A stretch of 64,000 nucleotides of DNA from Kribbella monticola (GTDB lineage: Bacteria > Actinomycetota > Actinomycetes > Propionibacteriales > Kribbellaceae), in the NCBI RefSeq assembly GCF_003261635.1, contig NZ_QFXK01000039.1:248001-312000 (forward strand), read 5' to 3'. Shown here one piece after another: positions 61,368 through 64,000 of this stretch; position 1 is the first letter of the stretch; each line of letters opens with the position of its first letter. The position numbers and the translations under genes were made by a program. Below the pieces are notes generated by a model. It saw only the letters and a program-made list of their open reading frames with translations. It made no database searches and had not been told where the DNA came from.

Positions 61368-61392
61368 GGGCGGGGGCGATCAGGGGCGGGGG
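61368..61392 (+). other. G-quadruplex-prone G-run cluster
   Basis: GGG-C-GGGGG-CGATCA-GGGG-C-GGGGG fits the four-run quadruplex pattern on the + strand. It lies in the 224-base gap between the divergent tRNA-Thr and secreted propeller genes, which is G-rich throughout on this strand and shows no other feature. Confidence 0.5.
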
Positions 61393-61532
61393 TGGTGACG
61401 CGCTGTAGTTGCGTGTGAGGGGCGGGTGCGCAATGGGGCGGGGGCGGTGCTTGGGGGTTCTGTTGGCGGGTTGGGTGTGCCAGAGTCCGTAGACAGCCGG
61501 GGGGATCAGGGCCGTGCTGAGGGGCGGGGACA

Positions 61533-62786
61533 ATGAAGAAGCTTGTGGTGGTTGTCGGAGTGGTCGTTGCCGCGTTGGTGGCGGGTCTGCAGGGTGGGGC
61601 TGCGGTCGCTTCGCCGATTTCGCAGGACTACGTGGTGTCGCCGAACCCGTCGGATCTGACGCCGCGGGTTCAGGAGGGTGCGGTCTACAAGATGCTGCAG
61701 CTGGGCGGCATCATGTTCGCCGGCGGCGAGTTCAGCTCGGTGAAGCCGTACAACAACTCCGGCACCATCGCCCGGAGCCGGCTGTTCGGTTTCAACCCGG
61801 TCACCGGCGGTCTGACGGGGTTCCACGCCACCTTCAACGCCGCGGTCTGGGCGATGGCCACCGACGGCAGGTCGCTGTGGGTCGGCGGGTACTTCAACAA
61901 CGTCAACGGTGTCGCCCGCACCGGCGTGGTCAAGATGGACCCGTACACCGGCGCCGTCGACACCGCCTTCAACGCGCAGCTGACCGGTTCGGTCACGGAC
62001 ATGGCGCTGGTGAAGGGCCGCCTCATCCTCGGCGGCGCCTTCGGCAAGAAGCTGATGGCAGTCAATCCCGCCACCGGCGCCGACACCGGCTACATCAAGC
62101 TCGCCATCACCGGAGCACCCGGTGGCACGAACGCCGGCCAGACCAAGGTGTTCCGCTTCGCGGTGAACCCGGCCGGCACCCGGCTGGCGATCGTCGGCAC
62201 CTTCACCTCGGTCGGCGGCCAGCTCCGGCGGCAAGCCGCCTTGATCACCCTCGGCACGTATGGGGCCTGGACGAGCACCTGGTACTCGACGCTGTTCGAC
62301 AAGCCCTGCTGGAGCGAGACGCCGACGTACACCCGTGATGTCGACTTCTCGTACGACGGCACGTTCTTCGTCATCGTCACGACCGGCGGCACGTCCCCCA
62401 ACAACAGAGACCTGATCTGCGACGCCGCGACCCGGTGGAACACGAACGACGCCCGTACGACGTACCCGGTCTGGGTGAACTACACCGGCGGCGACACCCT
62501 GCTTTCGGTGCAGGTCACCCGCGCAGCCGTCTACGTGCAGGGGCACCAGCGCTGGATGAACAACCCGGGTGGCAACAACACCGCCGGTCCCGGCGCGGTA
62601 TCGCGGCCCGGCATCGCAGCACTCAACCCACACAGCGGCCTCGCCTACTCGTGGAACCCGACCAAGGACCGCGGCATCGGTGGGTACGACCTGCTGCTCA
62701 CCTCGACCGGTCTGTGGGTCGGCTCGGACACCACCCATATCGGCGGCGAAGTGCACGAGCGACTCGCCTTCCTGCCACTTCCGTGA
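61533..62786 (+). CDS. Secreted beta-propeller protein (delta-60 / DUF5122-like repeats)
   Basis: 417 residues with a Sec signal (MKKLVVVVGVVVAALVAGLQ and a cleavage near ASP). The body is built from repeats of the type LFGFNPVTGGLTGFHATFN, MDPYTGAVDTAFNAQLTG and AVNPATGADTGYIK, separated by VWVGGYFNNV or LILGGAFG strands, as in delta-60/DUF5122 propellers. A pair of cysteines may form a disulfide in the C-terminal half. No catalytic motif; a binding or surface role is likely. Transcribed alone. Confidence 0.85.
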   Translation: MKKLVVVVGVVVAALVAGLQGGAAVASPISQDYVVSPNPSDLTPRVQEGAVYKMLQLGGIMFAGGEFSSVKPYNNSGTIARSRLFGFNPVTGGLTGFHATFNAAVWAMATDGRSLWVGGYFNNVNGVARTGVVKMDPYTGAVDTAFNAQLTGSVTDMALVKGRLILGGAFGKKLMAVNPATGADTGYIKLAITGAPGGTNAGQTKVFRFAVNPAGTRLAIVGTFTSVGGQLRRQAALITLGTYGAWTSTWYSTLFDKPCWSETPTYTRDVDFSYDGTFFVIVTTGGTSPNNRDLICDAATRWNTNDARTTYPVWVNYTGGDTLLSVQVTRAAVYVQGHQRWMNNPGGNNTAGPGAVSRPGIAALNPHSGLAYSWNPTKDRGIGGYDLLLTSTGLWVGSDTTHIGGEVHERLAFLPLP

Positions 62787-62906
62787 CGGCGTGAATTTGC
62801 CGGGCGGCGCGCGGGAACAATTCCGCCGAGAAATGCATTGACTCCGAGTGTGTCGTCGGGTGAAACTTATGCCCGCAAGGTCAACCAGAGCTGATAGGAG
62901 AAGGTC

Positions 62907-63050
62907 GTGTTCGGGAAGCGGAACGTAGGGCGGGAGTGGCGGGAGCAGTACGCCGTCGCGCCGACGTGCCTGCGATCCCTGCCCAGTCACGCCTCGACCT
63001 CCTTGCGCGATGCCGAGTTCAGCCCGACCTCCGGCGGCCCACCTGTCTGA
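62907..63050 (+). CDS. 47-residue ORF with a strong ribosome site and terminator
   Basis: GTG at 62907 is preceded by GGAGAA five bases upstream. The product starts MFGKRNVGREWREQY, has one Cys in APTCLRS and a Ser/Thr/Pro-rich end (TSLRDAEFSPTSGGPPV). A strong intrinsic terminator begins 18 bases past the stop. TTGACT at 62840-62845 is a good -35, though the best -10 candidate is 19 bases further. I do not recognise the peptide. The transcript could instead be a small RNA. Confidence 0.5.
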   Translation: MFGKRNVGREWREQYAVAPTCLRSLPSHASTSLRDAEFSPTSGGPPV

Positions 63051-63068
63051 TCTGATCGCAGATCACAG

Positions 63069-63114
63069 GAGCCGCCCGAGTCGGGATACCGACCCGAGGC
63101 GGCTCTTTCTTTTT
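63069..63114 (+). terminator. Intrinsic terminator after the 47-residue ORF
   Basis: GAGCCGCC and GGCGGCTC outer arms and a near-continuous inner stem to a GATA loop, followed by TTTCTTTTT. The T-run makes this the most classical rho-independent terminator in the window. Confidence 0.92.
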
Positions 63115-63137
63115 GCCCCGAACTATGCCACACCGTC

Positions 63138-63206
63138 GTCGGTGCGCAATGGCTGCCGGCCGGATTCCAAACCCGCGCCGCGAGGGTTCGATTCCCTCCA
63201 CCGATG
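63138..63206 (+). pseudogene. Degenerate tRNA-like element (tRNA-Gly-like)
   Basis: A 7-bp acceptor pair (GTCGGTG with CACCGAT, terminal G-T) and a perfect T arm (GAGGG, TTCGATT, CCCTC) are present. The 37 bases between are 4-5 short of normal. A CAATGG D-loop-like word and ATTCCAA, like the loop of tRNA-Gly(TCC), remain, but no proper anticodon stem forms. No CCA. Probably a decayed tRNA gene. Confidence 0.45.
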
Positions 63207-63268
63207 CTTTTGTCGACGCTTACGAGCGGCGAATTGCAGAATTGACAACTGGATATGCCATTGCAATT

Positions 63269-63295
63269 CCCCGGGGCCTCCAAGGGCACCCGGGG
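63269..63295. other. Hairpin upstream of tRNA-Pro
   Basis: CCCCGGG and CCCGGGG arms around a 13-base loop just before tRNA-Pro, with TTGACA 22 bases further upstream. No T-run. Could be part of the tRNA precursor. Confidence 0.4.
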
Positions 63296-63299
63296 AGAG

Positions 63300-63375
63300 C
63301 GAGCTGTGGGCCAGCGGCCAGGCCACCTCATTTGGGATGAGGGGATCGGGAGTTCGAATCTCCCCAGCTCGACCA
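63300..63375 (+). tRNA. tRNA-Pro (anticodon TGG)
   Basis: Acceptor CGAGCTG/CAGCTCG, D stem GGCC/GGCC, anticodon stem CCTCA/TGAGG with loop TTTGGGA (anticodon TGG), and T arm GGGAG/CTCCC all pair perfectly. 73 bases plus encoded CCA. Confidence 0.95.
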
Positions 63376-63415
63376 GGCGCCCGCAGCAAGCTCAGCTACC
63401 GGCCGAGCGGGCGCC
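63376..63415 (+). terminator. Hairpin directly after tRNA-Pro
   Basis: GGCGCCCG and CGGGCGCC are perfect 8-bp arms starting right after the CCA. Likely ends or processes the tRNA transcript; no T-run. Confidence 0.5.
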
Positions 63416-63423
63416 CCAAACGT

Positions 63424-63462
63424 GCCCTGCGCCGGAAATCCGCAACCCATCCGGCGCAGGGC
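63424..63462 (+). terminator. Second hairpin between tRNA-Pro and tRNA-Arg
   Basis: GCCCTGCGCCGG and CCGGCGCAGGGC are perfect 12-bp arms around a 15-base loop, 13 bases before tRNA-Arg. Confidence 0.6.
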
Positions 63463-63474
63463 GCAACGCAACGA

Positions 63475-63548
63475 ACGCCCGTGGCTCAATCGGAGAGAGC
63501 ACCTGCCTACGAAGCAGGAGGTTGCAGGTTCGAGTCCTGCCGGGCGTG
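63475..63548 (+). tRNA. tRNA-Arg (anticodon ACG)
   Basis: Acceptor ACGCCCG/CGGGCGT, D stem GCTC/GAGC, anticodon stem CCTGC/GCAGG with loop CTACGAA (anticodon ACG, read as ICG after editing) and T arm GCAGG/CCTGC all pair. 74 bases, no encoded CCA. Confidence 0.94.
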
Positions 63549-63651
63549 CTGTGGCCGCCCCTGCGCGGCGTAGTACGGGACACCGAGCCGCACCGGGAGA
63601 GCCGTCCCGGCTGTGAAGCGTCGGGCACACTGGATGAGAGGAGGAACCAGC

Positions 63652-64000
63652 ATGAGCGGTGTCATAGTGCTCAACGCCTCGTACGAGCCGCTGCACGTGG
63701 TGTCGATCCCGCATGCCATCCGGATGCTCGTCCGGGAAGTGGCGGTCGTCGAAGAGGCGCACGACGGCGCCAGCATCGGCCCGTTCCCCCTCCCCCGCGT
63801 ACTACGGCTGGTGCGCTACGTGGTGACGAAGTGGCGCTACGCCACTGGGCGACTGCAGTACACCCGAGTCGGCGTACTGAAGCGTGACAAGTACCGCTGC
63901 GCCTACTGCGGCCGTACTGGCGCCACCACGATGGATCACGTCGTACCACGGTCCCGTGGCGGGCGCGGCGAGTGGCTGAACGCAGTAGCGGCCCATGCCT
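63652..64000 (+). CDS. HNH endonuclease, N-terminal part, cut by the window edge
   Basis: The frame is open to the last base, giving the first 116 residues. GAGGAGG lies 8 bases upstream of the ATG. It begins MSGVIVLNASYEPLHVVSIP, typical of the actinobacterial HNH family that often adjoins tRNA genes. A zinc Cys pair is in KYRCAYCGRTG and the first HNH residues in MDHVVPRSRGG; the rest lies outside. These may be nucleases of repair or homing type. Confidence 0.88.
   Translation, partial: MSGVIVLNASYEPLHVVSIPHAIRMLVREVAVVEEAHDGASIGPFPLPRVLRLVRYVVTKWRYATGRLQYTRVGVLKRDKYRCAYCGRTGATTMDHVVPRSRGGRGEWLNAVAAHA

Noticed and set aside
63138..63548. tRNA cluster considered as an integration site for a mobile element
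   Set aside because: No integrase, excisionase or repeated tRNA 3' end was found in the window; only the degenerate tRNA-like element hints at a past event.

Overview
The window is high-G+C, gene-dense DNA from an actinomycete. Supporting signs are a mycobacterial-type LysX fusion, LAL and LuxR regulators, ROK regulators, DUF3817 and DUF3099 membrane proteins, frequent GTG starts and G/C-ending codons. The gene set and word usage suggest Propionibacteriales, perhaps Kribbella or a relative; this genus call is inference only. No transposase, integrase, phage gene or CRISPR array was seen.

Layout. 1-0.7 kb: the 3' end of a class II lanthipeptide synthetase (LanM) translationally coupled to a 70-residue candidate precursor, then a terminator. 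0.7-5 kb: a large LAL regulator and a ROK regulator. 5-13.6 kb: a DUF998/hydrolase pair, lysX, a lipoprotein, a divergent XRE/SDR pair and a hydrolase. 13.6-15.2 kb: L-serine dehydratase behind a glycine riboswitch. 15.2-19 kb: DUF3817, a secreted TAP-like peptidase, a small protein and aminopeptidase P.

19-30 kb is a catabolic island. A GntR-controlled 5-oxoproline operon (NRAMP-like transporter, pxpA, pxpB, pxpC, with a DUF1445 protein on the other side of the regulator) runs head-on into a 4-hydroxyproline operon (D-hydroxyproline dehydrogenase subunits, deaminase, epimerase) preceded by an XRE-cupin regulator. Both routes feed glutamate or 2-oxoglutarate. The terminal ketoglutarate semialdehyde dehydrogenase is not in the window.

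30-39.5 kb: a CDF transporter, a two-component system, a DUF1501/DUF1800 export pair, a MarR/MFS pair with a clear operator, a secreted trypsin-like protease and a TetR regulator. 39.5-43.7 kb: branched-chain keto-acid dehydrogenase genes bkdA, bkdB and bkdC, divergent from an Lrp regulator. 43.7-53.2 kb: two paralogous lipoproteins around a cis-prenyltransferase, a CorA variant, a D-hydroxyacid dehydrogenase and many small housekeeping or accessory proteins. 53.2-55.4 kb: a TetR/MFS efflux pair with two operator-like repeats. 55.5-61.1 kb: two divergent secreted M4 metallopeptidases and a LuxR-type regulator. 61.2-64 kb: tRNA-Thr, a secreted beta-propeller protein, an unlisted 47-codon ORF with its own terminator, a degenerate tRNA-like element, tRNA-Pro, tRNA-Arg and the start of an HNH endonuclease gene cut by the window edge.

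The best candidates for something undescribed are the lanthipeptide precursor (one Cys, no double-Gly leader end), the 47-codon ORF with the tRNA-like element beside it, and the pxp-linked NRAMP-like transporter that lacks the metal-binding DPGN motif.
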